This document shows, one piece after another, positions 8,902 through 17,014 of a stretch of 40,282 nucleotides of DNA. Made by a program: the position numbers and the translations under genes. The DNA comes from Defluviitaleaceae bacterium (GTDB lineage: Bacteria > Bacillota > Clostridia > Lachnospirales > WQUN01). How positions within the stretch are numbered: the first letter of the stretch is position 1; every line of letters begins with the position of its first letter. The notes below the pieces were generated by a model. The model worked only from the letters and a program-made list of their open reading frames with translations, was not told the DNA's origin and made no database searches. Where the stretch lies: the NCBI GenBank assembly GCA_009788085.1, contig WQSB01000006.1:1-40282 (forward strand). Direction: 5' to 3'.

Positions 8902-8952
8902 GTAGGGGCTCTGCCCCTACGACCCCGCCGCTCCAGCGGGAATGAATCCCGC
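8902..8952. repeat. Short palindromic intergenic element
   Basis: Between the permease and thiolase genes, GTAGGGGC-TCT-GCCCCTAC is a perfect 8-bp stem. It is followed by CCGCT-CC-AGCGG and by GCGGGA-ATGAA-TCCCGC, which shares bases with the second stem. The chain of hairpins resembles dispersed REP-like elements of Clostridia. It has no U-tract. Only one copy is present in this window, so repeat status is inferred. Confidence 0.5.
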
Positions 8953-10377
8953 CTACGCTTTCTCCCTGCGTTGCGGGGTTTCACTTACGCTCAACTTTTC
9001 CTCAGGCGGGGGCTTTACCGCGCCAATTATTAAGTGACATATTACACCAACTGCCAATCCCACGGCAGGACCTTGGAAGGCAATTGCACAGCCTGTTAAA
9101 ATGGCAATCCCCTGTGCTTCCCTGTTTTTGACCATTTGAATGGCAACATATCCCGCTGCCCAGCCTGTTACAATCATGGTGATTGACATTGCCACGGGAA
9201 GGGCAGGACCAAGCCCCGTTACGATAAATGCAAAGCAAAGCGCGACTACCTTACCGAAGGGATACCAAAAGACCCCGCAATAAATGGAGTCCATATTCTT
9301 ATGCCCTGTCTTATACCGCTCTGCAACCGCAATCATTCCGCCTGTCCACAACGGTCCTGACAAAGGCACAAATGGAGTGATTATTGACTGAATGAAATTG
9401 CGGATACCAAGGATTATATGGCTTTTGTTGGAATTAAAAACGATTTTTTCATCCTTACGCACCGTGCCCGCTTCATTGGCAATGGCTTCCGCCGTAACAA
9501 TATCACCGAAAGCAATAATGTATGCCGTAACAACAAGTGGGATACTGCTGACAAAGTACCCTACAGGCGGTAATCCATGGGTGAAAACGCTGAAAGCCCT
9601 GAAGGTTTCCATAAATGGCATGGGGGTTAAGCCCCATTCAATTGTAGGAATGGGTAATTCACCGATAATCATACCCACAATCAAAGCTATAACCATGCCG
9701 GGAAGCATTCCGTATTTGCCGATTAGCCTCAAAATATTACTTTTGTTGGAAGCGTTGCGGTAATGGATGGAGTAGAGCATTAAAAATGTAATGACCAAAC
9801 CGATTATGGTACTGATTTCCGTTCCACTCATTCTGCCGCCGGGCATGATTACGCCCTGAACCGCCAAAATAGCAGCCCCCATAAGTACACCGCTTCTTAT
9901 CGACATTGGAACAATGGATATAATTTTCTTAGCCATACCCGTTGCGCCAAGCAAAATAAACACAATGCACATTGTAAACTGCAACGCCCGCATGGCGTGA
10001 AGTCTCGAAACAGGGTCGTCGCCGAAAGAAGCCAAGTATGCCAGTGTTAATGGAATTGCGGGGGTAATCCATCCCGGAATTACAGGGTCGCCCAGTGACG
10101 GGTGCAACAATGTACCCAGTGCGTTAATCATTACAATTACTACCGCAACTTGAAAGGCAAGTGCGGCGTTACCGCCCAGCAAATCCGTAAGATGCAAACC
10201 CTCCATAATCGGAGCAGTGGCACTAAGTGCCACTGCCACGAGAATGAAGCCCTGCGCAAATTCGGGAACTTCAAAGCGGTAATGAATAAAAGGCAAGCGA
10301 ATTTTTAAACCCGCAAACGGAATATATGGCTGCTCTTCGCCATGTTTACGATACTTTGATTTAAAATCCTGCTCCAC
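8953..10377 (-). CDS. Polytopic membrane permease, possibly xanthine/uracil-permease (UraA/SulP) fold
   Basis: Integral membrane protein of 474 residues with roughly 12-14 hydrophobic segments, a cytoplasmic N-terminus rich in charge and a charged C-terminal tail. Segments such as LVAVALSATAPIMEGLHL, LGDPVIPGWITPAIPL and PFVPLSGPLWTGGMIA resemble the overall layout of UraA/SulP-fold carriers, but I do not see the diagnostic nucleobase-permease motif, so the substrate is unknown. It starts with GTG at 10377, almost touching the etfA stop, with GAGG 9 nt upstream. Lying inside a catabolic operon with no nucleobase genes, it most likely carries the acid degraded by the cluster. Alternative: an outlying purine/pyrimidine permease. 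Confidence 0.6.
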   Translation of the reverse strand: MEQDFKSKYRKHGEEQPYIPFAGLKIRLPFIHYRFEVPEFAQGFILVAVALSATAPIMEGLHLTDLLGGNAALAFQVAVVIVMINALGTLLHPSLGDPVIPGWITPAIPLTLAYLASFGDDPVSRLHAMRALQFTMCIVFILLGATGMAKKIISIVPMSIRSGVLMGAAILAVQGVIMPGGRMSGTEISTIIGLVITFLMLYSIHYRNASNKSNILRLIGKYGMLPGMVIALIVGMIIGELPIPTIEWGLTPMPFMETFRAFSVFTHGLPPVGYFVSSIPLVVTAYIIAFGDIVTAEAIANEAGTVRKDEKIVFNSNKSHIILGIRNFIQSIITPFVPLSGPLWTGGMIAVAERYKTGHKNMDSIYCGVFWYPFGKVVALCFAFIVTGLGPALPVAMSITMIVTGWAAGYVAIQMVKNREAQGIAILTGCAIAFQGPAVGLAVGVICHLIIGAVKPPPEEKLSVSETPQRREKA

Positions 10378-10378
10378 T

Positions 10379-11377
10379 TTATACGTCCTCGGACATCTCT
10401 TTGCGAAGTCTTGTGATAAGCTTTGGTACTACCCTATGCAAATCACCAACTATGCCTAAGTCGGCAACTTCAAAAATGGGTGCGGATGCATTTTTGTTTA
10501 TTGCAATAATTAAACCTGATTCTTCCATGCCGGCTACGTGCTGAATCGCGCCGGAAATGCCGCAGGCGAAGTAAATATCAGGGCGCACGGTTTTGCCTGT
10601 TTGACCCACTTGCCTGTCTTTTTCTGCATAGCCTAAGTCTACGGCAGCGCGGGAAGCGGATGTTTGCCCGTTAAACAGGTCTGCAAGTTCTTTAAGTGGT
10701 GCAAAATTTTCTGCGTTGCCCATGCCGCGCCCGCCTGAAACAAGAACTTTTGCCTCTGTGATATCCTTGGCTTTCTTTTTAACCTTTACGGTTTCTAAGA
10801 TTTCCACGGTAATGTCTGACGGGTCAAATTTTACGTCAAATTTGCGGATGCTGCCCTCACGTTTTGATTCTTCAAGGGCAAGCATTACGCCTGGACGCAC
10901 GGTTGCCATTTGCGGTCTGTGGTTCGGGCAAATAATTGTTGCCATTATATTTCCGCCGAAAGCGGGGCGGGTCATCCACAGGTCTTTTGATTCACCATCA
11001 ATTTCCAATGAAGTGCAGTCTGCGGTAAGACCTGTTTCTATTCTTGCCGCTATGCGGGGGGCTAAGTCACGCCCTATGGAGGACGCGCCAACCAGCACTA
11101 TATCAGGATTTGTTTCTTTTATAATTGCTGTTGATGCCTTTGTGTAAGGCTCTGTAATATAGTCCGCAAGGGCAGGGTCGTCTACATAAATGACTTCATC
11201 TGCACCGTGATTGATTAGGGTTTTTGCAAGCCCTTCAATTTTATGCCCCAAGAGCATGGCAATAACTTTTTGCTCTACCTTGTCTGCAAGTTCTCTGCCC
11301 TTGCCTATTAATTCCAGCGACACTTTTTGCAAAGCCGCGTCGCGCTGTTCACAAAATACCAAAACATCTTTGCTCAT
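10379..11377 (-). CDS. etfA: Electron transfer flavoprotein alpha subunit
   Basis: FAD-binding subunit of the EtfAB heterodimer, 332 residues. The C-terminal FAD domain has VSGGRGMG, then GQTGKTVRPDIYFACGISGAIQH, the standard signature. There is no N-terminal ferredoxin domain, unlike some clostridial EtfA. In Clostridia, EtfAB with butyryl-CoA dehydrogenase carries out flavin-based electron bifurcation between NADH, crotonyl-CoA and ferredoxin; that role is inferred here from the adjacent bcd-like gene. The start is ATG with AAGGGGTG upstream. It lies 10 nt after etfB. Confidence 0.95.
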   Translation of the reverse strand: MSKDVLVFCEQRDAALQKVSLELIGKGRELADKVEQKVIAMLLGHKIEGLAKTLINHGADEVIYVDDPALADYITEPYTKASTAIIKETNPDIVLVGASSIGRDLAPRIAARIETGLTADCTSLEIDGESKDLWMTRPAFGGNIMATIICPNHRPQMATVRPGVMLALEESKREGSIRKFDVKFDPSDITVEILETVKVKKKAKDITEAKVLVSGGRGMGNAENFAPLKELADLFNGQTSASRAAVDLGYAEKDRQVGQTGKTVRPDIYFACGISGAIQHVAGMEESGLIIAINKNASAPIFEVADLGIVGDLHRVVPKLITRLRKEMSEDV

Positions 11378-11387
11378 ACTTCACCCC

Positions 11388-12182
11388 TTACAGAAAGAAT
11401 TGCTCTTTTAGCTTATTTATGATAATTTCCACGGCTTCATCTTCGGGTACTTCGTGTAATGTACCCAGTGCTTTTGCCGTTTTTGTAAAGGATTTTTTCA
11501 CCTTGGTTGGTGAGCCTTTTAAGCCGATGTCCTTCTCTTTTACAAAATGCTTGATGTCGTCATATTTAAGAATTTTGACTTCCTTTTCGTCATATGCCGA
11601 CACAATGCCCGGTACGCTCATATATCTGGGTTCGTTAAGGCTGGAAAGTGCAGTCACCAAGCATGGAAATTTAATTTTAATCATTTGATAGCGGTCTTCG
11701 TACTGCCTTCTTACGATTAAGGCTTTGCCGTCCGCGTCTTGGTTGACTTCTTCGGCGTAGGTTACTTGCGGAATGCCCAAATGCTCGGCAATTTGCGGCC
11801 CTACTTGCGCTGTGTCGCCGTCAATAGCTTGGCGTCCCGTTATAATCAGGTCAAAGCCTATTGTTTTTACTGCGCCCGCCAGCGTTTGTGATGTTGCCCA
11901 TGTGTCTGCACCGCCGAAAACTCTGTCTGAAACCAAATAAGCTTCATCGCAGCCCATGGCAAGTGCTTCACGAAGTGCAACATCTGCTTGGGGCGGTCCC
12001 ATTGTTACAACGGATACATGCCCGCCGTGTTTGTCTTTTAGGGCAAGTGCTGCTTCTATTCCGCATAGGTCGTCAGGGTTTATAATTGACGGCACACCAT
12101 CGCGGATTAGCACTCCTGTTTCAGGATTGAGCCTTACTTCATTTGTGTCGGGAACTTGCTTTATGCAAACGATTATTTTCAT
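11388..12182 (-). CDS. etfB: Electron transfer flavoprotein beta subunit
   Basis: 264-residue EtfB, beginning MKIIVCIKQVPDTNEVRLNPETG, the family N-terminus. It contains the nucleotide-binding signature region GRQAIDGDTAQVGPQIAEHLGIPQVTY. It forms the heterodimer with EtfA and accepts electrons from acyl-CoA dehydrogenase or, in bifurcating systems, binds the FAD that reacts with NADH. GGAGGG lies 6 nt before the ATG. The gene order acyl-CoA dehydrogenase, etfB, etfA is the usual clostridial one. Confidence 0.95.
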   Translation of the reverse strand: MKIIVCIKQVPDTNEVRLNPETGVLIRDGVPSIINPDDLCGIEAALALKDKHGGHVSVVTMGPPQADVALREALAMGCDEAYLVSDRVFGGADTWATSQTLAGAVKTIGFDLIITGRQAIDGDTAQVGPQIAEHLGIPQVTYAEEVNQDADGKALIVRRQYEDRYQMIKIKFPCLVTALSSLNEPRYMSVPGIVSAYDEKEVKILKYDDIKHFVKEKDIGLKGSPTKVKKSFTKTAKALGTLHEVPEDEAVEIIINKLKEQFFL

Positions 12183-12193
12183 GACATACCCTC

Positions 12194-13336
12194 CTATTTA
12201 ACGCCCATGGAGGCGGCTACGACCATTTTTTGGACTTCGCTTGTGCCTTCATAGATTTCTGTGATTTTGGCATCTCTCATGAAACGTTCTATTGCATATT
12301 CTCTTGTGTAGCCGTAACCGCCGTGAAGCTGCAAGCAACGGCGTGTTATATCTGATGATATTTCGGAGGCAAAAAGTTTTGCCATAGCCGCGTGTGTGCT
12401 GTAGTTGTCACCTTTATCTTTGTGATAAGCGGCGCGGTATACCAGCAGACGAGCAGCGTCAACTTTTGTTTGCATGTCGGCAAGTTCGAACTGGGTATTT
12501 TGGAATTGGGAAATACGCTTGCCAAACTGCTTGCGCTCTTTTACATAGCCCACGGTTATATCAATCGCGCCTTGAGCTATTCCCAATGCTTGCGCGGCAA
12601 TGCCTATGCGCCCGCCGTCGAGGGTTTTCATGGCAATTTTAAAACCTTGCCCTTCTTTGCCGATTAGGTTTTCTTTGGGAACGATACAGTTTTCCATTAT
12701 CAGTTCACAGGTGGATGAACCGCGTATGCCCATTTTCTTTTCTTTTTTACCGATGCTGAAACCCGGCATGTCTTTTTCCACAATAAATGCAGAACATCCG
12801 CGGGTGCCTTTGGATTTGTCTGTCATTGCGATGATAATGTAAACATGTGCCGCACCTGCGTTTGTGATAAAGATTTTTGTGCCGTTAAGGATATAGTTAT
12901 CTCCGTCAAGCACTGCCGTTGTTTGCTGCATTGCGGCATCTGTTCCCGCGCCGGGTTCTGTCAGCCCAAATGCACCAATCCATTCACCGCTTGCCAGCTT
13001 TTTCAGGTATTTTTCCTTTTGAGCAGGTGTGCCATTTTCGTTAATTGGGGCAGCGCACAGGCTGGTGTGCGCAGAAACTACAACACCTGTTGTGGCGCAA
13101 ACTTTGGAAAGTTCTTCTACACACATGGCGTATGCCAAATTGTCTGCACCGCTTCCGCCATGCTCGCGGGAGAACGGAATGCCGAGCATACCGTATTTTG
13201 CTAATTTTTTTGCGGTTTCAACCGGGAATTCTTCTGTTTCGTCAACCTCTGCGGCAATGGGTTCTACTTCTTTAGCCGCAAACTTTTTATAAAGTTCTTG
13301 TAATAAAATGTGCTTTTTGGATAAAGCAAAGTCCAT
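12194..13336 (-). CDS. bcd: Short-chain acyl-CoA dehydrogenase, butyryl-CoA dehydrogenase type
   Basis: FAD-dependent dehydrogenase of 380 residues, highly similar in recalled sequence to clostridial Bcd (MDF..., AYAMCVEELSKVCATTGVVVSAHTS, FGLTEPGAGTD, LDGGRIGIAAQALGIAQGA). The catalytic base is the Glu of KITEIYEGTSEVQ near the C-terminus. It reduces crotonyl-CoA (or a related enoyl-CoA) together with EtfAB. The track start at 13351 is upstream of the ribosome binding site; AAGGAG lies 6 nt before ATG 13336, which gives the normal MDF start. It follows a terminator-like hairpin, so it may be expressed partly apart from the upstream genes. No crotonase or 3-hydroxybutyryl-CoA dehydrogenase is in the window. 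Confidence 0.9.
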   Translation of the reverse strand: MDFALSKKHILLQELYKKFAAKEVEPIAAEVDETEEFPVETAKKLAKYGMLGIPFSREHGGSGADNLAYAMCVEELSKVCATTGVVVSAHTSLCAAPINENGTPAQKEKYLKKLASGEWIGAFGLTEPGAGTDAAMQQTTAVLDGDNYILNGTKIFITNAGAAHVYIIIAMTDKSKGTRGCSAFIVEKDMPGFSIGKKEKKMGIRGSSTCELIMENCIVPKENLIGKEGQGFKIAMKTLDGGRIGIAAQALGIAQGAIDITVGYVKERKQFGKRISQFQNTQFELADMQTKVDAARLLVYRAAYHKDKGDNYSTHAAMAKLFASEISSDITRRCLQLHGGYGYTREYAIERFMRDAKITEIYEGTSEVQKMVVAASMGVK

Positions 13337-13369
13337 CACAAACTCCTTCATGTTATATTTTTTGCTTTT

Positions 13370-13397
13370 AAAAAAGCGAGCCGGTTAAGACCCGCTT
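13370..13397 (-). terminator. Rho-independent terminator or attenuator upstream of bcd
   Basis: Minus-strand AAGCGGGTC-TTAACC-GGCTCGCTT forms a 9-bp stem (two G-U pairs) and runs into a tract of six T. It sits only about 33 nt before the bcd start. It either ends a transcript from the CoA-transferase promoter or acts as an attenuator for the bcd-etf half of the cluster. Confidence 0.6.
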
Positions 13398-13504
13398 ATA
13401 TAGCAATTTCAATCGAGAACGATGAAGTCGAGCGCAAGCCGCGACTGCGTCGGCGGCGTTTTTGCGCGATGACTGAATCCATTCTCGATGGAATTGTCTA
13501 TACA
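13397..13504. repeat. Imperfect ~108-bp palindromic (MITE-like) element
   Basis: The left arm TATATAGCAATTTCAATCGAGAA pairs with the right arm (reverse complement GTATAGACAATTCCATCGAGAATGG), and similarity continues inward over about 40 bp to a GC-rich centre (GCGACTGCGTCGGCGGC). It occupies nearly the whole PanE-bcd gap and carries no ORF. The structure suits a miniature inverted-repeat element or a long hairpin in RNA. A single copy in the window leaves mobility unproven. Confidence 0.5.
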
Positions 13505-13514
13505 GTTTACAAAT

Positions 13515-14540
13515 CTACAGTTGAGGCACTGTAAATCTGCTTAGGTTTGCCATAGACGGATGAGGTGCAGCCTTGGCTTCAAATTCTTTAACAATTGCTA
13601 CAATGGTGTCGTTAAATGGTGTGGGGATTCCAACTTGCTTGCCGCCTTCGCAAACTACGCCGTTGATGTAGTCGATTTCGCAAGGGATTCTTTTTTCCAT
13701 ATCTTGAAGCATACTTGCCTTTGATGGTCTGTGGACTTCATATACTTCGCGCAGGAATGCAATTGCACGGTCACGCCCTGCCAAGTCGTCAAAACTAAGG
13801 TCTTTGAAGTCTTTGCCAGGGATGATGTTTTCCAGTGTAATGCCTTTGGCAGTTGCAACTTGAATAAGCTCATTTGCTACATGTGCCGCGCAAGCTACGG
13901 CTTTGTCGTCGTCTACTACTTCGCCGAAGGTTGAGGCTGTTGCGGCGGACATGCCGCTTAGGGCACTGTTCATCAGAAGCTTTGCCCAGCGGAAACCGCT
14001 TAAATTTGTATTGATTGTTACGCCGCCAGCCATTTTTAAGAATGCTTCTGCGCGTTTTAGGTTGTCGTCTACTACGTTGTCAAGGTTGCCTATTTCTACT
14101 ATTACAAATTCGGGTTTGGTGTTAAGCTGGGAAATTCCCGGTGCTACCCATGTTGCGCCCCAGCCCACTGCGCCGCCGCATGTGCGTTCGCGCCCTACTA
14201 TTTCGGCAACACTTTCTTCGGGTACGCCGTTTTGAAGGGTACATACTACGCTTTTTTTGTCCAGATATTTTACAAGGTTAGTGAGGGCTACTTTGTTTGC
14301 CAATTGTTTTGTGAGGACTATTACTAAGTCGTAGATACCTTCCATTTGGTCGGGAGTGATGGCTTTTACAGGCACGTTTTTCATGTCCAAGAAACCTGTT
14401 ACTGTTGCTCCGTCGCGGTTGAGTGTGTCTACGTGTTCTTTGTTGGTGTCTATTAGTATGCAAGAACCGCCGTTTTGTGATACACGCGCCGCCATTATTG
14501 TGCCAAGTGAACCTGCGCCTAAGATTGCTACACGTTCCAT
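13515..14540 (-). CDS. Ketopantoate reductase (PanE/ApbA)-family dehydrogenase
   Basis: 341-residue NAD(P)-dependent dehydrogenase. The Rossmann motif GAGSLGTIMA begins at residue 8. It is followed by the PanE-type TLQNGVPEE loop and the catalytic-lysine region GFRWAKLLMNSALSGMSA, with a helical C-terminal domain including RDRAIAFLREVYEV. Being embedded between BKACE and bcd, with no other pantothenate genes, it more likely oxidises or reduces a hydroxy/keto acid of this pathway than ketopantoate. In carnitine-type routes a hydroxyacid dehydrogenase makes the beta-keto acid for BKACE, and this could be the equivalent here (inference). The start is ATG after GGAGC. Confidence 0.8.
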   Translation of the reverse strand: MERVAILGAGSLGTIMAARVSQNGGSCILIDTNKEHVDTLNRDGATVTGFLDMKNVPVKAITPDQMEGIYDLVIVLTKQLANKVALTNLVKYLDKKSVVCTLQNGVPEESVAEIVGRERTCGGAVGWGATWVAPGISQLNTKPEFVIVEIGNLDNVVDDNLKRAEAFLKMAGGVTINTNLSGFRWAKLLMNSALSGMSAATASTFGEVVDDDKAVACAAHVANELIQVATAKGITLENIIPGKDFKDLSFDDLAGRDRAIAFLREVYEVHRPSKASMLQDMEKRIPCEIDYINGVVCEGGKQVGIPTPFNDTIVAIVKEFEAKAAPHPSMANLSRFTVPQL

Positions 14541-14576
14541 AATAAATTTGCTCCTTCCGCGTTGTGGGAAATTTCC

Positions 14577-15494
14577 TTATGAGACTCCAAACATTTGTCT
14601 TGCTTCGGTTGGGGTCATAGGTTCGTAGTTGAATTCGCCCATTATGCGTACCATTTTTTCAACAAGTGCTGCATTGCTTGGGGCAAGAACGCCTTTGGAA
14701 ACATACAGATTATCTTCCAAACCAACGCGTACGTTTCCGCCCAAGAATAGAGATTGTGTACAAATTGGGAATTCTGCACGTCCTGCGCCGAATGCAGACC
14801 AAATATATTCATCCATACCGAACAATCGGTCGGCTGTTTCTTTCATCATCATCAGGTCATAGGGGGTTGAACCAAGTGCGCCGTTTATTCCGAGAACAAA
14901 CTGCATGTACACTTTGCCTGTTATATGACCTGTATCTTTGAGGAATTTCAAGTTGTAGATATGACCTACATCGTAGCACTCAAATTCGGGGATGGTATTA
15001 GTTTCGCGGAAGAGTTGGAGGGTTTTTTCAATGTCAACAAAGGTATTTGTAAAGATTGACTGGCGTGTAGCTTCATAGAATGGTTTTTCCCAATCATGTT
15101 TCCACTCTTTGTAACGCTCTGCAAGGGGAAACAATCCCCAGTTGATAGAACCTACGTTAAGGGATGCAAGGGTAGGTTTGAATTTGGGTACGGCTTGGGT
15201 GCGTTCTTCCATTGTCATGCCAAGACCGCCGCCTGTTGTGATACAAATGATTACGTCGTCATTTTTTTCGCGAATCATACCGATGATGTCGCCGAAATCT
15301 TCAAGGCGTGCAGAGGGTTTACCTGTTTCGTTGCATCTTGCGTGAATGTGTACAACTGCCGCACCGGCTTTTGCCGCATCAAGTGCCTGTTGTGCAATAT
15401 CCTTTGAGTTTACGGGCAAATGCGGACTCATTGTGGGGCTGTGGATTCCGCCTGTAATTGCACAGGAAATCATTCTTTTTTGTCCAAGTCTCAT
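14577..15494 (-). CDS. Beta-keto acid cleavage enzyme (BKACE; 3-keto-5-aminohexanoate cleavage family, DUF849)
   Basis: 305-residue TIM-barrel, Zn-dependent enzyme. It condenses a beta-keto acid with acetyl-CoA and releases acetoacetate plus the shortened acyl-CoA. Family marks seen are the N-terminal CAITGGIHSPTMSPHLPVN, the Zn-binding VVHIHAR, CITTGGG, LASLNVGSINWG, ECYDVGHIYNL, GRAEFPICTQSLFLGGNVRVGLEDNLYV, and the typical end EARQMFG. The best-known member, Kce, acts in lysine fermentation. The partner enzymes of that route are missing, so the side chain accepted here is unknown. GGAGAG precedes the ATG by about 9 nt. Confidence 0.9.
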   Translation of the reverse strand: MRLGQKRMISCAITGGIHSPTMSPHLPVNSKDIAQQALDAAKAGAAVVHIHARCNETGKPSARLEDFGDIIGMIREKNDDVIICITTGGGLGMTMEERTQAVPKFKPTLASLNVGSINWGLFPLAERYKEWKHDWEKPFYEATRQSIFTNTFVDIEKTLQLFRETNTIPEFECYDVGHIYNLKFLKDTGHITGKVYMQFVLGINGALGSTPYDLMMMKETADRLFGMDEYIWSAFGAGRAEFPICTQSLFLGGNVRVGLEDNLYVSKGVLAPSNAALVEKMVRIMGEFNYEPMTPTEARQMFGVS

Positions 15495-15524
15495 GTGTTA
15501 ACACTCTCCTATAATTTTTAAACA

Positions 15525-15619
15525 TGCCTTCGGCACAAATGGTTAATTTTAAATATTTAAATCCATGCCGCCTGACGGCGGCGACACAAATCGGTTGGTG
15601 CAAAAATTTGCTTCGCAAA
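15525..15619. repeat. Cluster of three small intergenic hairpins
   Basis: In the 134-bp gap between the SDR and BKACE genes lie TGCC-TTC-GGCA (15525-15535), GCCGCC-TGAC-GGCGGC (15567-15582) and TTTGC-TTC-GCAAA (15607-15619), all perfect stems with 3-4 nt loops. None has a U-tract. They may be processing or stability signals in the polycistronic mRNA. Confidence 0.4.
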
Positions 15620-15628
15620 CTTTCACAC

Positions 15629-16348
15629 TTACATTCTTAAACCGCCGTTTACACTTAACGTGTGACCTGTGATGTATGCAGAATCATCACTGGCTAAAAA
15701 CAATGAAGCCTTTGCTATGTCTTCGGGAAGTCCCATTTTGCCGAGAACAACGGAAGCGGCTAATTTATCCTGGACTTCCTGCGGGATTGTTTTTACCATA
15801 TCTGTAAGAATAAACCCGGGAGCTATTGCGTTTACGCGCACTTGCGCACCCTTTAGGGCAAATTCTTTTGCCCATGTTTTGGTAAGCCCGATTAGAGCCG
15901 CTTTTGTGGCAGAATAATTGGATTGCCCAATATTACCGCCTTCACCTACTATGGATGAGATGTTAATAATACTGCCGATTTTGTTTTCCTGCATGTGCGG
16001 ACCTATATATCTGGTAAGGTTAAATAAACCGTTTAGGTTGACGTCGATTACCATGTCCCACTGCTCGTCCGTCATTTTGCGTGTCATTGCGTCGCGGGTT
16101 ATCCCGGCGTTGTTTACCAGAACATCTATTTTTCCGTACTTGTCTACAACTGCGTCAAAAAATTGCTTGCACGCAGGTCTGTCTGTGACATTAAGCGCGT
16201 GAAAATCAATGACGGCGTTTGTTTTTGGGGCGTCGCCTATGTCTGCGACTATTACCTTCGCACCTTCGGCGGCAAAAAGTTCGGCGATACTTAAACCAAT
16301 ACCCTGAGAACCGCCTGTTACTATCGTTACTTTATTTCGTAACTTCAT
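15629..16348 (-). CDS. Short-chain dehydrogenase/reductase, 3-oxoacyl-ACP/acetoacetyl-CoA reductase type (FabG/PhaB-like)
   Basis: 239-residue classical SDR. It has the cofactor motif TGGSQGIG (residues 11-18), NNAG, catalytic Ser in INISSIVGEGG and YSATK with Tyr/Lys, and the C-terminal SVNGGLRM typical of FabG. It reduces a 3-oxoacyl thioester to the 3-hydroxy form. Placed between CoA-transferase and BKACE and far from fatty-acid genes, it may reduce acetoacetyl-CoA, standing in for Hbd, or act on a pathway-specific keto compound. AGGCGG is 8 nt before the ATG. Confidence 0.85.
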   Translation of the reverse strand: MKLRNKVTIVTGGSQGIGLSIAELFAAEGAKVIVADIGDAPKTNAVIDFHALNVTDRPACKQFFDAVVDKYGKIDVLVNNAGITRDAMTRKMTDEQWDMVIDVNLNGLFNLTRYIGPHMQENKIGSIINISSIVGEGGNIGQSNYSATKAALIGLTKTWAKEFALKGAQVRVNAIAPGFILTDMVKTIPQEVQDKLAASVVLGKMGLPEDIAKASLFLASDDSAYITGHTLSVNGGLRM

Positions 16349-16366
16349 GCAATTATACCGCCTGTT

Positions 16367-17014
16367 CTATTTTAGGTTATCGCTGATGATTAATTTCGCG
16401 CCGGTTGCCGCAACTACTTCTTCAACGGAGTACCCGTTACGGATTTCGCTTAGAAGCAAACCTTCTTTTACAACTTTTATTACAGCCATTTCTGTAATGA
16501 TTAGGTCAACTACGCCTTTGGCTGTCAGCGGCAAATTGCATTTTGCCAAGATTTTGTGATTACCCTTTGCGGTGTGTTCCATAGCAACAATTACTTTTTT
16601 CGCGCCTACAAGTAAGTCCATAGCCCCGCCCATGCCGGGAACAAGCTTGCCTGGTATCATGTAGTTGGCAATATCACCGGCTTCGTCTACTTGCAATGCA
16701 CCAAGCACGGTTATATCCAAGTGACCGCCGCGCACAATCCCGAAGGATACTGCGCTGTCAAAAAACGCGCCGCCGGGCAGAATGGTTGAGGCTTGTCCGC
16801 CTGCATTTATGATTGTAGGGTTGACTTCGCCCTCGGCAGGTGCGGGTCCCATTCCTATAAATCCATTTTCTGCATGAAATATTACATTAATATTTTCGGG
16901 AACATAGTCGGCAACCTTTGTAGGTAAGCCAATGCCCAAGTTGATGACTTGCCCATCCTCAAACTCCAGTGCTACGCGCTTGGCAATATCATTTTGTACG
17001 GCTGATTTATCCAT
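16367..17014 (-). CDS. atoA: 3-oxoacid/acetoacetate CoA-transferase subunit B (AtoA/ScoB type)
   Basis: 215-residue beta subunit. The catalytic glutamate lies in AENGFIGMGP (about residue 49), the site of the covalent glutamyl-CoA intermediate. GGQASTILPGGAFFDSA, GGHLDITVLGALQVD and PGKLVPGMGGAMDL are family blocks. The start ATG overlaps the alpha-subunit stop (TAATG), after GGAGG, so the two are translationally coupled. With subunit A it moves CoA from an acyl-CoA to acetoacetate, which is the BKACE product, linking it to the thiolase. Confidence 0.92.
   Translation of the reverse strand: MDKSAVQNDIAKRVALEFEDGQVINLGIGLPTKVADYVPENINVIFHAENGFIGMGPAPAEGEVNPTIINAGGQASTILPGGAFFDSAVSFGIVRGGHLDITVLGALQVDEAGDIANYMIPGKLVPGMGGAMDLLVGAKKVIVAMEHTAKGNHKILAKCNLPLTAKGVVDLIITEMAVIKVVKEGLLLSEIRNGYSVEEVVAATGAKLIISDNLK

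Noticed and set aside
10716-11147. Plus-strand ORF of 143 residues
   Set aside because: Antisense shadow of etfA, whose motifs and start signals are unambiguous.
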